A stretch of DNA of 64,000 nt, taken from the NCBI GenBank assembly GCA_030248195.1, contig JASAND010028163.1, positions 1 through 64,000 on the forward strand, in the 5' to 3' direction. The notes below the pieces were generated by a model. That model had not been told where the DNA came from. It saw only the letters and a program-made list of their open reading frames with translations, and did not search any database. This DNA is from Trissonchulus latispiculum (Eukaryota; Nematoda; Enoplea; Enoplida; Ironidae). Both the position numbers and the translations under genes were made by a program. This document shows positions 44,886-55,418 of this stretch, piece by piece. How positions within the stretch are numbered: position 1 is the first letter of the stretch; every line of letters starts with the position of its first letter.

Positions 44886-45617
44886 TTACATTAATTCGTT
44901 TCTGATTTCTGACCTTAGTTTCATAAGTATTTGTCCCAGTTTATTCTTTCCAAGCCAGGCGGCTGCTTCTCTCAAGTTAGGATCGTTTATATCCATACCA
45001 ATTCCCCAAAAGACATCTGACTTGCCTGCTTCAGCCAAGATCTCATCACCAGTGTTGACCAAAAGAGTTTCAATCTCAGGATGCTGCCGTAGCTTTTCCT
45101 TTGTAATAAATTCCATCGCACTACAGGCAACATTTGTCCATATGTTTTCGTTGTAATTTTCAATTGATTGACCCAGCTGTTTGGCAGAGAACGGAGACCA
45201 GGAATTCAAAATGTTCCAATGAGTCTTCCAGTCTAAGAAATATCGCGCTTTCTCAGCCTGATAATAGTGCTCAGCAGAGCGGTAAACCACCCCATTAATG
45301 GTAACTGGTGACATATAGAAGCTGCTAAATGGGTGCCATCCAGAATGAAAAATGCAAGCAAATGATCCATCGGAAATATTAATGCGTACATAAGTAGCCT
45401 GCACCTGCGTATCTTCCTTCGTAGATTGCTTAACAAAATTAATATTGAGGGATTGAGAATGCACTTCAGTCTTGTGCTTTCTCAATGATCGCAGAGTTTT
45501 AAAAGTCTGACCACAACAGGTTCTAGCTTGGCGGTTAGCATGAACCTTGCGAATATGCCGCCGTCTGTCAGCAATGATAGAAAAAGTGTCTTCGCATTGA
45601 GTACATTTGAAGGGCAT
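44886..45617 (-). CDS. Zinc-finger protein with NADAR (YbiA-like) domain
   Basis: 243 aa. Residues 3-26 form a C2H2 finger (FKCTQCEDTF, then H21 and H26). A second, degenerate finger (TCCGQTF ... H48, H53) follows. Residues about 86-238 match the NADAR/DUF1768 family: FSSFYMSPVTINGVVYRSAE, HYYQAEKA, LLVNTGDEILAEAGKSD, VFWGIGMD and WLGKNKLGQILMKLR. NADAR enzymes act on ADP-ribose-type N-glycosides; some bacterial members remove ADP-ribose from guanine in DNA. Cargo of this kind is not part of the usual Polinton core. The ATG at 45617 is preferred because a TATAAAAG box lies 64 bases upstream; the longer open frame has only a GTG. Substrate and role here are unknown. Confidence 0.85.
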   Translation of the reverse strand: MPFKCTQCEDTFSIIADRRRHIRKVHANRQARTCCGQTFKTLRSLRKHKTEVHSQSLNINFVKQSTKEDTQVQATYVRINISDGSFACIFHSGWHPFSSFYMSPVTINGVVYRSAEHYYQAEKARYFLDWKTHWNILNSWSPFSAKQLGQSIENYNENIWTNVACSAMEFITKEKLRQHPEIETLLVNTGDEILAEAGKSDVFWGIGMDINDPNLREAAAWLGKNKLGQILMKLRSEIRNELM

Positions 45618-45680
45618 TATAACGCAACCGTTCAGTTCGACGAAATCAGACAAAGTGACTACTTTAGAGCACACTTTCTC

Positions 45681-45688
45681 CTTTTATA
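45681..45688 (-). promoter_or_regulatory. TATA box upstream of the NADAR gene
   Basis: TATAAAAG on the minus strand, 64 bases before the ATG at 45617, would give a leader of about 30-35 bases. It lies 5' of the open frame's GTG extension, which supports the downstream ATG as the real start. Confidence 0.55.
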
Positions 45689-45765
45689 ATAATTGATTAC
45701 GCAACATTGCAAGCATGAAGCCAGGAACACATACACAGGAGTAAGTAAAGTGTTGAGCGTACATG

Positions 45766-46203
45766 TTACACTTCATACAGTTTTAACAAATCCACCCTTG
45801 TTATATGCATTGGACCGACTCTAGCAAACATTATCTCTTGATTGCCAACAAGGCACAACTGAACATCTAAATATGTAGCAATTAAAGGACACATCAAACT
45901 GTCTGTTCTGTGTAATGGGCAACTCTTCCTGTTAAAACAATTGTACAGAAACTTCTGAATTTTGTTAAAATCTTTCAATGAGTATACCCGCTGGATCGTG
46001 TCTTGCTGAATGCCTACTGACCCATCTGGAAGAAGATTTACCACTATTGGATGAAACGTATTTTTGTTCTCTCCTACACTTGGCTCACGGTACGTTGTGG
46101 CAGCCACATCGTCAAACACAATAAAGAAGACCAAGGCTGCGCAGCATAACAATGCCATGCAGCTTGTAAAAACGGAGCAATACAATATAGTTTTTACCTT
46201 CAT
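45766..46203 (-). CDS. Single-pass membrane protein of unknown function (145 aa)
   Basis: Starts MKVKTILYCSVFTSCMALLC and continues hydrophobic to about residue 30 (a signal-anchor or uncleaved signal peptide). An about 115-aa outer or lumenal domain follows, with LLPDGSVGIQQDTIQRVYSL and four clustered cysteines (CFNRKSCPLH, LMCPLIA, QLCLVG). I do not recognise the family. The start is set at the ATG 46203; the frame's extension has only a TTG. It sits between the polymerase and NADAR genes, outside the tight structural cluster. Confidence 0.6.
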   Translation of the reverse strand: MKVKTILYCSVFTSCMALLCCAALVFFIVFDDVAATTYREPSVGENKNTFHPIVVNLLPDGSVGIQQDTIQRVYSLKDFNKIQKFLYNCFNRKSCPLHRTDSLMCPLIATYLDVQLCLVGNQEIMFARVGPMHITRVDLLKLYEV

Positions 46204-46440
46204 TCTAGTACTCCTCAACAGATAAATTTGAGTTTTTATTAACTTTCAAGCGTACTTTTCAAGCTTGAGGTACAGTAAGGTTCTCCCTAGTATTTTATTG
46301 AAGTTATTATTTTACTATAACTGCAAAAGCATGCACGAATTAACTATTGTGCAAATAGCAAAAATCCATACAGTTCAACAAGCTAAATGTTTATAAATAT
46401 AAAAAGACAGCACTGCAGCATTACACTAATTGACAGAAAT

Positions 46441-49400
46441 TTAATAGTATCCATAAGGTAGCGTAGTAAAGTCGGACAGCAAACGCCGTTTATCGTAAAC
46501 CAATCTGTAAACCTTTTCTGCCGAAGCTGAATATATAGACACAGTTTTCTTGTCCCGACATATGAGCTTCTGTTCCGTAGTAATGGTGTCTCTGGAAAAT
46601 AAGATTTTCTTCATTGTTTCTGGATTAACCTTTTTTGCATTTCGAACGTTCAGCGGTATTCCCTTAACCTTCCATTGCGAAGCAACCTCTCCATTAGTCT
46701 GCATGACAGAAAGGCCATAATTTTTTGGGCCCAGACTCCAGAACTCGAAACAGCGCGCCCCTTTACCATACGTTTCGCAAATTTCGTCTTTCATATCGCC
46801 AAGGTAATCACCAAGAGCGGGTTCTTTGGATTTATCAGAATTCGAGATAAATATAACAGAGTCAGTATCGAAATACAGCACTTTATCTTGCAGCTTTTCC
46901 AAGTAGCTGTAAAGCTTCAAACGAGCATAGCATGTTGTGAAGGCAGCAATAGCTATATTAGCTTTATTATCGGGCAAAGCAAAATCTTCTGCAATTTTAT
47001 AGCTGATAACTGCCATAGAACCATTACTTGTAAAAGTTATATCGGTGATTTCCAACGTCGGATCTGAAAGGATGGCCACGTAATCAGCATAGTTGGCTAC
47101 ATACTTTGTGTGAACCACATTTGTACGTTTACCGAAATATCCCCAAAAAGAGTTCAACATTAGTTTTGCTACTGCTCTCTTCCCGGGATTGGAGCAAACC
47201 TTGACAGGATCAAGCTTAACGCCTTCTGCATTTTCGAACGCAGAAATATATTTAGCTCTGTCTTCTTCGTTGGCGCAGTGGGCAGGCCAACCGTTAGCTT
47301 CCTGCTTTAGTTTAAGAAATGTTTTTACGTACTCTTTGAATAAATCAGGACTCACGTTTTCCCAATGCCACACTTCCTCCAGATTAACCAGAATGTATCC
47401 CAGACTTAGGGCCTTTAGAATCTCAGGAGTGCACCATGTTCCGTGCAACAATCTTTCCTGTTCAGAATGCTCGCACTTTTCTTTTTGATTGCAAATCTTT
47501 GCACAAGTGCAGCACAAAGGAAACATTAGTTTCCCGTTGATTTTTGCAGGAAGAACAGGAAGAAATAGCCCTCGTGGCGGCAGAATTGAGCATTTGGCAA
47601 AACCGAAGTAATTTTCAATATTCTGAAAGTTTTCAGTAATAACGTTTGGGTGTCCAATGGGATATTCACAGTTGTAGTTGACCCAAGGATACAAGGAAGT
47701 TATATCTGTGTAACCGATTTCTTCGTTATCATCCTGTATTGAATGGTATAATTTAATGGCATTGGTTCGTCCACCGAAAAAAGCATCTCTTGGCTGCAGC
47801 GGCTCCGGAAATGAGCCCAGACTATCTGCAATCATTTTCAGTTCGTTATCGGATTGAAGTAACTTCAAATATTCACACTGCCAAATTTCTTCTACATCAT
47901 AGCCCTTTTCTTGAAGAAATAGCTTTCGGTCAAGCGTTCGTTGGTACCGCTGTTTCAACTCTTTCACCATCTGAGGACTAATATTATGAGAACGAGAGAG
48001 CAAGCAGTGATGCCCATGGAAATAGCACCCATGGAACTCGTAGCAAATTTTTCCGTCATGTGTAGGACTGGATTTATCTTCCCAATATCCATCTACGTAG
48101 TATGGACCAATTTTCGCTTCGCCTCCGTTTAAGGCATGCTTAATGTTTCTACCTGTCTTTTTGCTTATCCATTTTATCCAGACTAATGCAGATTTGCTGA
48201 ATAGTCTTTGTGGCTGGTAGCCATTTGCTGGTATAATAGCAATGGTGTTTTCCTGAAGAAAATTCCTCCGGAAAACATAGTTGCACGCGGACGCAATTGT
48301 AATACTCTGGGCAAATGGATCCACTCCATCAGTAACATCAGAAAAGTATTGTCTGAAAGCAATACAGCTTTGTCTTAAGATTTCAACGTCACTGCAACAA
48401 TAGTCCATTAATTCACGCTGCAAGTCGTATTTCTTATTTGACAACTCATACGCAAGTTGTTCTTTTCTGTGCCATGAGCAGATTTCCGTGTATTCTGTCA
48501 GCTTTCTTGATTGTACGTCGAAATAGCTTAAGGATGGAAACGGGCCTCGGTAATTTTGGTTTTCCGGCGTGTTCAGCAAGTAAGGAAAGTATCCTTTCTT
48601 TAATTCCAAAATTCCAAAAGTTTTCGGAAATTTCGCCAAGGGCATTGGTATGAAGTTAAAGGAATCCACAAACCGGATGTTTGGACCCATAAGTTGAAGT
48701 GTGAGTATACGGCCTCCTCTGTAGATAACATTTGGCTTAATTGCATTTTCGTGCAGGTAATCCATTATAAAGAAAGCGTCGTATCCTCCAAAGTTGTGTG
48801 CTATGAAAGTCGAATTTTGAACTTCTTTGGTGTTAAACACCCAGTTGCAGAAGTCCTTTCCAGCAGAGATACCGGAGAATGACCATTGTTGAGGTCTTTC
48901 TTCCATTGACTGTACGATGCATAAATTAGGTTGATGCTTTCCACCATCGTGTAGCATACACTCAAAATCAAAAACAAAATATTTGTTTTGATGTTTGGGT
49001 GGATGTGGCAGTTCGTCTGATAGCAACATGTCTGCATACATTTCATCCTCTTGTTCTACCCTTTGTCTCCATTCTTCAGCTCTCTGATCAGTTGTTTCAT
49101 CACCGGAAAAATAGGAAATGTCTTCACCTTGCTCTTCGATGCTGTTTCTGGCGTCACAACAGTCATCAGTTTCATGTTGTTTAGATTTAACCGGCTGCAT
49201 ATAACATTTGTGGTCTGCAGGCTGCCAACTTCGACAAACAGGACAGTATATCAGTCCACAATGATGATTACCGAGTTTGGATGTTTTAATAATGCGAAAA
49301 CATTGCTTGCACCGTTTCAGCTTTTCACAAATTCCAGAAAGATGGTTCTCATAACAATCCTGGGTTAACCAATATCGATTACAGCTATTGCAGTACTGCT

Positions 49401-50682
49401 GCAATCCTGGGTTCGGAGATTCATACTTGTTTTGGCACTGTGTATATTGGCACAGCGAGCAGCCGACAGGACATTTGTGCGTCCGGCGAGGCTCATGAAA
49501 TCCTGTTTTGCATTTGGGACAGTAGAATTTCGTATTTAAGAAAGCAGCCATTTTTGTGATCACATCAAAGTGACCACTGTATAGCAGCAAATTTACTTGT
49601 TTGTCTTTAAATGGTCCAGAGAAAACGTTTTTGCCAAACTCTTCAATTGACCAAACGTTGATTTGTATGTCTGTTAATATGTTCTGAACTGTAGCAACGT
49701 CATTGACTGTGAATGGTTGTCCGACCACAAAGTGACAAGCCTTCTGCAAATGACGGACCTTCTCTAGCCTCGACGGAGATGCTTGATCCATCCGAATAAG
49801 TTTCTTTAAGGTGCGGTCTTGTGACCGCTTTCCTAGCTTGGGTTGACACAGCCTGGCCGCTTTTTCAATATTGTGTTCCACAATACCGGCTGCAATAACG
49901 ACGGCATGAAGCAAGCAATCTTGGGCTTCTTTGACTTGGATGATGCATTTCTTCTGTTTCAGCCATTCCGGTAGGTCAAGAATTTTTCTAGTATGCAAAT
50001 TCCCGAGACCGCGTTTGCCATAACCAGGTTCTGGCATAGAAATTACGGTCAATGTTAAAAGTACGCCAGAGTCAAAGGAGAAGTCCTGATACGACTGAAG
50101 GACTTTCTTTATATTGTCCAATATAAAGTCTGCACTGTAGTCTTCAACAGATTTTATAGGGACTACAATCGGAAAGTCTAAACTGGGAGACTCAAGAACT
50201 ATCCTCATTTTGTCATGAGGTTGGGCTGGTTCAGTAATTATCCCAATGATTTCGTTTAGTGTATTGTAGAGAATAGTAAGTGCTTCATCAAGAGAAAGAT
50301 TGTCCATGGATTTGAATCGTAAACTAAAGTCTGTGGTTGTGGTCTGAAAACGGTCGTTAGTAATACGATGAATTTTCGCGAGTTTATAGTAACAGGCTTC
50401 TTTTAACACAGTTTCAGAAGTCTGATTGTCAGAAGAAGCAACTGGCAGATTTATGGTTCCAGGGAAGGTGCTGGGGCCGGCCCCAGACTGGAGGGGAGTA
50501 CGTCGAACATCAGGGAGGTCAACGAAAGAATGTCGAAGTCGAATATGACTGCGCAAATTGTTTTCTCGAACAAAAACCTTCGAGCAATGAGGGCAGCCAC
50601 GGTTATGCTGGTCCTTCAAGTGAAGTTTGAAAAGGAACGAACAGGCAAACTTTTCCTGGCAATCTCGGCAGGTGAATTTCAT
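46441..50682 (-). CDS. Protein-primed DNA polymerase B (Polinton pPolB), main exon
   Basis: 1413 codons. The N-terminus has C2H2 fingers (FTCRDCQEKF ... and CPHCSKVF ...). A cysteine/histidine-rich region (about 387-500) includes FYCPKCKTGF and IYCPVCRSW. The 3'-5' exonuclease motifs are FVFDFECM (about 569), FIAHNFGGYDAFF (about 626) and YCCSDVEIL (about 761). Polymerase motif A is YTDITSLYPW (about 991), motif B KLMLNSFWGYFGK (about 1173) and motif C LYFDTDSVIF (about 1269). A conserved insert VDGYWED ... YEFHGCYFHG lies between exo and pol. It replicates the element from its ends, probably with a protein primer. TTTTCATTTAG directly before the ATG is a good splice acceptor, in phase with the upstream exon at 50999-51142, so the protein may start further upstream. 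Confidence 0.95.
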   Translation of the reverse strand: MKFTCRDCQEKFACSFLFKLHLKDQHNRGCPHCSKVFVRENNLRSHIRLRHSFVDLPDVRRTPLQSGAGPSTFPGTINLPVASSDNQTSETVLKEACYYKLAKIHRITNDRFQTTTTDFSLRFKSMDNLSLDEALTILYNTLNEIIGIITEPAQPHDKMRIVLESPSLDFPIVVPIKSVEDYSADFILDNIKKVLQSYQDFSFDSGVLLTLTVISMPEPGYGKRGLGNLHTRKILDLPEWLKQKKCIIQVKEAQDCLLHAVVIAAGIVEHNIEKAARLCQPKLGKRSQDRTLKKLIRMDQASPSRLEKVRHLQKACHFVVGQPFTVNDVATVQNILTDIQINVWSIEEFGKNVFSGPFKDKQVNLLLYSGHFDVITKMAAFLNTKFYCPKCKTGFHEPRRTHKCPVGCSLCQYTQCQNKYESPNPGLQQYCNSCNRYWLTQDCYENHLSGICEKLKRCKQCFRIIKTSKLGNHHCGLIYCPVCRSWQPADHKCYMQPVKSKQHETDDCCDARNSIEEQGEDISYFSGDETTDQRAEEWRQRVEQEDEMYADMLLSDELPHPPKHQNKYFVFDFECMLHDGGKHQPNLCIVQSMEERPQQWSFSGISAGKDFCNWVFNTKEVQNSTFIAHNFGGYDAFFIMDYLHENAIKPNVIYRGGRILTLQLMGPNIRFVDSFNFIPMPLAKFPKTFGILELKKGYFPYLLNTPENQNYRGPFPSLSYFDVQSRKLTEYTEICSWHRKEQLAYELSNKKYDLQRELMDYCCSDVEILRQSCIAFRQYFSDVTDGVDPFAQSITIASACNYVFRRNFLQENTIAIIPANGYQPQRLFSKSALVWIKWISKKTGRNIKHALNGGEAKIGPYYVDGYWEDKSSPTHDGKICYEFHGCYFHGHHCLLSRSHNISPQMVKELKQRYQRTLDRKLFLQEKGYDVEEIWQCEYLKLLQSDNELKMIADSLGSFPEPLQPRDAFFGGRTNAIKLYHSIQDDNEEIGYTDITSLYPWVNYNCEYPIGHPNVITENFQNIENYFGFAKCSILPPRGLFLPVLPAKINGKLMFPLCCTCAKICNQKEKCEHSEQERLLHGTWCTPEILKALSLGYILVNLEEVWHWENVSPDLFKEYVKTFLKLKQEANGWPAHCANEEDRAKYISAFENAEGVKLDPVKVCSNPGKRAVAKLMLNSFWGYFGKRTNVVHTKYVANYADYVAILSDPTLEITDITFTSNGSMAVISYKIAEDFALPDNKANIAIAAFTTCYARLKLYSYLEKLQDKVLYFDTDSVIFISNSDKSKEPALGDYLGDMKDEICETYGKGARCFEFWSLGPKNYGLSVMQTNGEVASQWKVKGIPLNVRNAKKVNPETMKKILFSRDTITTEQKLICRDKKTVSIYSASAEKVYRLVYDKRRLLSDFTTLPYGYY

Positions 50683-50998
50683 CTAAATGAAAAGCAATTA
50701 ATTAGTCCAATGTATGATCTAATGTTCATTAAAATATAACAGAAAATCAGTAATTTATATGTGTAGCTCAAATTATACTGGTTGGGGACTCAAAAGTAAA
50801 GTAATATGTTTTAAAGAACGAAGTATAAAATGGTGAACGCTATTGCAATAGTTTGTGCAATCAATTGAAACTGGGAAATACGGTAGTTCGAGTGCACAAA
50901 AGCAGACAGAATTTTACAGGATGCTTCAAAGAAAAATAGAAGGATAGAAGCCATGCCCTAGTTTAACCAGAATAAATGGTAAATCTCTATAAACTAAC

Positions 50999-51142
50999 CA
51001 TGGATGAAATAGCAGCATTGCGACATCCGGAACAATCGGAACCGTGGTTAGTTTGGCTATGTTGATGAGCCTGAAAACAATGAGCGCTCATTTCTTGACT
51101 GGACTTGAAATCAGCTCCACACTTGAGACATTTATGTGTCAT
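50999..51142 (-). CDS. Probable upstream coding exon of the polymerase gene (zinc finger)
   Basis: The minus-strand ATG at 51142 follows a strong acceptor (TTCTCTTTTTATTCTTTAG). It opens 48 codons with a perfect C2H2 finger (CLKCGADFKSSQEMSAH then H at +5) and a further CxxC (DCSGC). The exon ends at a donor ATG|GTTAGT in phase 0, which joins the polymerase ATG codon in frame across a 316-bp intron. Without splicing the frame stops three codons later. It would add one more finger to the polymerase N-terminus. Confidence 0.5.
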
Positions 51143-51160
51143 CTAAAGAATAAAAAGAGA

Positions 51161-51430
51161 ACTTAGCTGATAATGTTAAGAAATAGATTTAAAAAACAGA
51201 TGTTTTCAATTTTAGAAATCTTAAAACAAATGCATAAACAAATTTTAAATATCACACATTAATAGATAAATGAATATATTCTCTGTGTTTAGTAATAAAA
51301 CGGATAACTTAGATGGTAATGTAAAGAAATAGATTAAAAAAGGTGTTTTCATTTTTAGAAATCTTAAAATAAATTCATAAACAAATTTTAAATATCACAC
51401 ATTAATAGGCAAATGAATTACCTGTGTTTA
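51161..51430. repeat. Direct duplication spanning a splice donor
   Basis: 51161-51291 and 51307-51430 are near-identical direct copies (both contain AAATTTTAAATATCACACATT and end with CTGTGTTTA). The right copy carries a good minus-strand donor (ACACAG|GTAATT at 51422/51421). In the left copy the same place reads ACACAGAGAATA and the donor is lost. The region forms most of the proposed first intron (51143-51421). Confidence 0.7.
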
Positions 51431-51600
51431 AAGCAGCAAGAGAAGAGGATATAATAAAAGCCAGAAAGACAAGAGAGCTGCTTAACAAGTAGTGCAGCAA
51501 GAGAAAAGTCGATATAAAAGGAAGAAGCAGAATCAAAGAGGGAAGCTTTGGAGGTCGGTTTTTTCGTTGCAGCTGTTTAAGCAAGCAAACACTGCAGTAT
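51422..51600 (-). other. Proposed 5' untranslated exon and promoter of the polymerase gene
   Basis: Minus-strand sequence ends in a donor at 51422. Just upstream are two related blocks, TTTTATATCGACTTTTCTCT and TTTTATTATATCCTCTTCTC, each followed by TGCTGC, that may be TATA-type promoters. If spliced to the acceptor at 51142 the frame here does not continue, so this exon would be a leader. The 60-codon hydrophobic frame it contains is not considered a gene. Confidence 0.35.
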
Positions 51601-51837
51601 TCCAGCTAGATTTGGTAAGGTTTTAAAATTGCACACAAAAAACATTTACAGCTGAATGTACGTTAGCTGCATTATAATCTATAGAAACAAAGAAGTGTAA
51701 AGGAAGTATAATACTGAGTTGTTGAAATAAGTTGGGCACACCGTACCGGACACGTCAATTATGAAAGGTAAAATAATCAGCAACCGGTGGATTTGTTGCT
51801 TTTATATTACCGATTCAGGATTTTTTTGGAGGTATAT

Positions 51838-52146
51838 AATTCTTGGAAATTGTGACGTCATTGCCATCCGCCGGCGCAGATAATAATTGATTGCGTAAGC
51901 AATGATTGCATAAAGTAAGCACGTGACTTGGCCTTGCTGCCTGTAAGCACGTGGTTACGTAATCATTAAATTAAGGCAGCTAAAGAAACAGCTGTTAATA
52001 TTAGCTAAGCATTGATTTTTGACTTGGCATTATCATAAGGTTGTTAAAATTAATGAATCATTAATTCTTTGCGTCTATATTATTTTATTGATTTCGACGC
52101 TTTAACACATAAACATAGGAGCTTCTAGGGGTGAAGGGGGGGGGGG
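51838..52146. repeat. Polinton right terminal inverted repeat
   Basis: It mirrors 37774-38083 and ends in GGGGTGAAGG and a G-run at 52136-52146. The outer sequence TTATACTACTG belongs to the host intron. Confidence 0.9.
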
Positions 52147-52335
52147 TTATACTACTGTGATGGCTTGAGGAGTTTTAATTTATAACTCACCTATAACTCA
52201 TGCGTTGCCAGTTTCCTTGAACAGTATATGTGTGGGTGTGCGCGCGCTCTGTTTATACACAAAAAGGGGGGGTAAACAAAAAATGTCACTGTGGCAAATG
52301 TCTTTGGGTGAGACTTGAAACCTTTTTATTAACAG

Positions 52336-52424
52336 TGCATCTTTTGACAACTATACAAATCCAAACCAAGGAGAATGCTACGGAATGAATAATAACATCC
52401 CTGTCCCCGTTGGTTTTCCAAACG
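52336..52424 (+). CDS. DEG/ENaC channel gene, exon with GECYGMN motif
   Basis: Acceptor CTTTTTATTAACAG and donor AACG|GTATGA bound 89 bases. The first T completes the codon left open at 37520 (phase 2), and the product reads ASFDNYTNPNQGECYGMNNN. This is the family's F ... G-x-C-Y-x-(F/M)-N segment. The frame fit across the Polinton-containing intron is strong evidence that the element sits in an intron of an otherwise open gene. Confidence 0.8.
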
Positions 52425-52930
52425 GTATGAAATTGATATTAATATATTTAATTTAATCAATTTAGTTTAATTAATGTAGATATTAATTATATTTCCTTCT
52501 CAGCGCGCTAATCGGAACCATCAGATCCTAATTTCACAAAACGGCTATTTTTATACCAATAGTATGCTCCCGAAGTGCTTCTATTTTAAGTTAACCGCTG
52601 CTAAGCCTTTCAACGCATCAGTGGTGCGGCCCATGTCAAGATGAAAGTCACTTTTTGATGCGTTCTGATGTACCACTTGTTTTCCTTGTAGCTCTTATTT
52701 TCGTGGGGGTTCTGAGGGTTCTTAACTTTTTCAAGAGATTTGACCCTCTACAATCTGGTTTTAAGTGTTCGCTGGAGGTTCTGAGGGTTCCGGAGTCGGG
52801 TGCGTTGGCTGGACTTAGATCTGAGATGAACTTGCTCTTCTTGTCGACAGCTTTCGATTGATACCAATATTGTGGATATTGGATGCAGCATTCACGCAAA
52901 TTTCGGTATAAATTTGTGAGAAAACAACCG

Positions 52931-53826
<896 letters not shown>

Positions 53827-54540
53827 GGCTACCCCACAAGTAATTGTTGGAAGATCTGTCGCTCAATAGAACCAATAGAACCAGGACCGGGAAGCCTCGC
53901 CAACCTGTAAAGTTAACACAAATAATAATATTTCCGACCTACCCATTCTAACAACTAACCTAACCTACCAAAATAACAAGACCGTAGAATAAATGATTTA
54001 ATAGACGTACGTACATACAGTTGGCGTAAGCCCGGACAGACAGTCAAGTGTTGCGAATTGCGAAGAGTTGGAACTTTCGAAGATACAATCCAGAGCTAGA
54101 ACTACTTCTACAAGTGTTACGGTGACGTGTTTTTGTTACTAATTACAACCTATAATGCGATAAGTTTGGCACACTGTGAATGCTTACTTGAGTCTGTTGC
54201 AGCACGCTCGTTTTCACGGATATTCGAATTATACTCAATATAGGAGAACTGAACGAATTAACTCAAAATTTAACCTTGAAATGTACGCTATGTGGCTAGA
54301 TTTGTGTTAAAATGTGCGAAATCCGTGAAATAAAAATGTTAAACTCCTTAAAACATCCCCCTTAAAACTCAGGCAAGCATAATCAATGAACAAACAAAAT
54401 AAGCAATGAGCAAAATTTGTCAAAATCCTAGGTCAGGTCAGGCTGAACAATTCCATCAATAAATTAGTAGCAGTTTCGCTGACAGTCTGAAGTTTCAAAT
54501 CACGATGAATATGATCGTATTTTATTTGGTTTGTATTTAG
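53827..54540. other. Intron sequence, nothing recognised
   Basis: Nothing coding was seen between the CA arrays and the next exon. Confidence 0.45.
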
Positions 54541-54701
54541 GTTTGCATCTGCTAATCAGCATAACTTCAGGGTTTGTCACAAATAGTCCAGAACCAGAAG
54601 GTGTAAAATTAATTATACACTTTCCTAAACGACGCGTGATGGGATTTGGAGAAGGCTATGTGCTGACGCCGGATACAATCACATCATTTGGCGTTCGCAA
54701 A
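54541..54701 (+). CDS. DEG/ENaC channel gene, thumb-region exon
   Basis: Acceptor TTGGTTTGTATTTAG and donor CGCAAA|GTAAAT; phase 1 in, phase 0 out, in frame with its neighbours. The product reads LHLLISITSGFVTNSPEPEG, then VKLIIHFPKRRVMGFGEGYV and LTPDTITSFGVRK. This is the family's G-L-x-L ... G-V-x-(V/L)-x-I-H-x-P ... G-x2-(L/V)-x-P-x2 segment of the beta-ball and thumb. Confidence 0.82.
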
Positions 54702-55416
54702 GTAAATGTTTACAAGTATATATCCTACAGGAATTTGTTTTGTAGGGATGAAAAACGTATTTTATGCAGAATGGTAAAACAGCGGAATTAATTTTGAGGA
54801 TGCGATTCTAGAGTGGTTGTACGGACATCACTTAGACGTTCATTGTAAAGTTAACTTCACAGCACAACAAACATCAACGCATTACCCGAATTAGATCGCT
54901 GGCCAGTATGAGCTTATTGTTGGCAGGTTTATCTACCGACACTACTCAAAACTCAAAGACGCCCGCCAAGTATGCATCTGGAGGATGGAGTCCTCACACT
55001 GTAGTGTTGGGATTGGAGGAAATTTTTTAGTTCACTTGGCTTTGGCAGAGACCAGCAGCCAATTGATCTTTGACCGGCTATTACTCGTAGGCCCTCGCCA
55101 TTAGCTATCGGCTAGCCAATAGCTTTTAGTTTAGCAACAATTGGATGATTGTTTGGTCAACGGACATGACAGCTACTATACCACTATAGAGGTCTTTCGG
55201 AGTTTAACAGTCCAACGTGGTGTACCTCATACCTTGATTAACTAGAGTAGTCCACAGTTTTCATCAGTGAATCTAAAGATAACAAAGTAACAACAGATAA
55301 ATAACTGTGTTTAAGTCGAAATACAGAAATACTAGAAAATACAGCTGTTATTGGACGGGTTTCAGAGAAAGCTGTACGTTCGTGCAATCATATTGAGTTT
55401 AAAGGAAAACCATTCC
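54702..55416. other. Intron sequence, nothing recognised
   Basis: No gene or paired terminal repeat was seen before the foldback element at 55419. Confidence 0.45.
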
Positions 55417-55418
55417 TA

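Larger units (their letters stand above)
37774..52146 (-). mobile_element. Maverick/Polinton element
   Basis: The 14.4-kb element has inverted ends of about 310 bp and a full set of self-synthesising transposon genes: protein-primed PolB, retroviral-type integrase, packaging ATPase, adenovirus-type protease, double-jelly-roll major capsid and probable penton. All twelve genes are on the minus strand and none has an internal stop, so this copy looks young. The order from right to left is polymerase, membrane protein, NADAR, ATPase, two small proteins, integrase, penton, basic small protein, capsid, protease and TBP-like. The expected 6-bp target duplication could not be seen: the C-runs at the two tips differ, and a G-run abuts the left tip. 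Confidence 0.95.

Noticed and set aside
45618..45674. 19-codon N-terminal extension of the NADAR protein
   Set aside because: It would need a GTG start, and the TATA box at 45681 would place transcription start inside it.
51402..51584. 60-codon hydrophobic minus-strand frame near the Polinton right end
   Set aside because: It runs across the proposed leader exon and its donor, shows no conservation pattern, and is more easily explained as an AT-rich leader.
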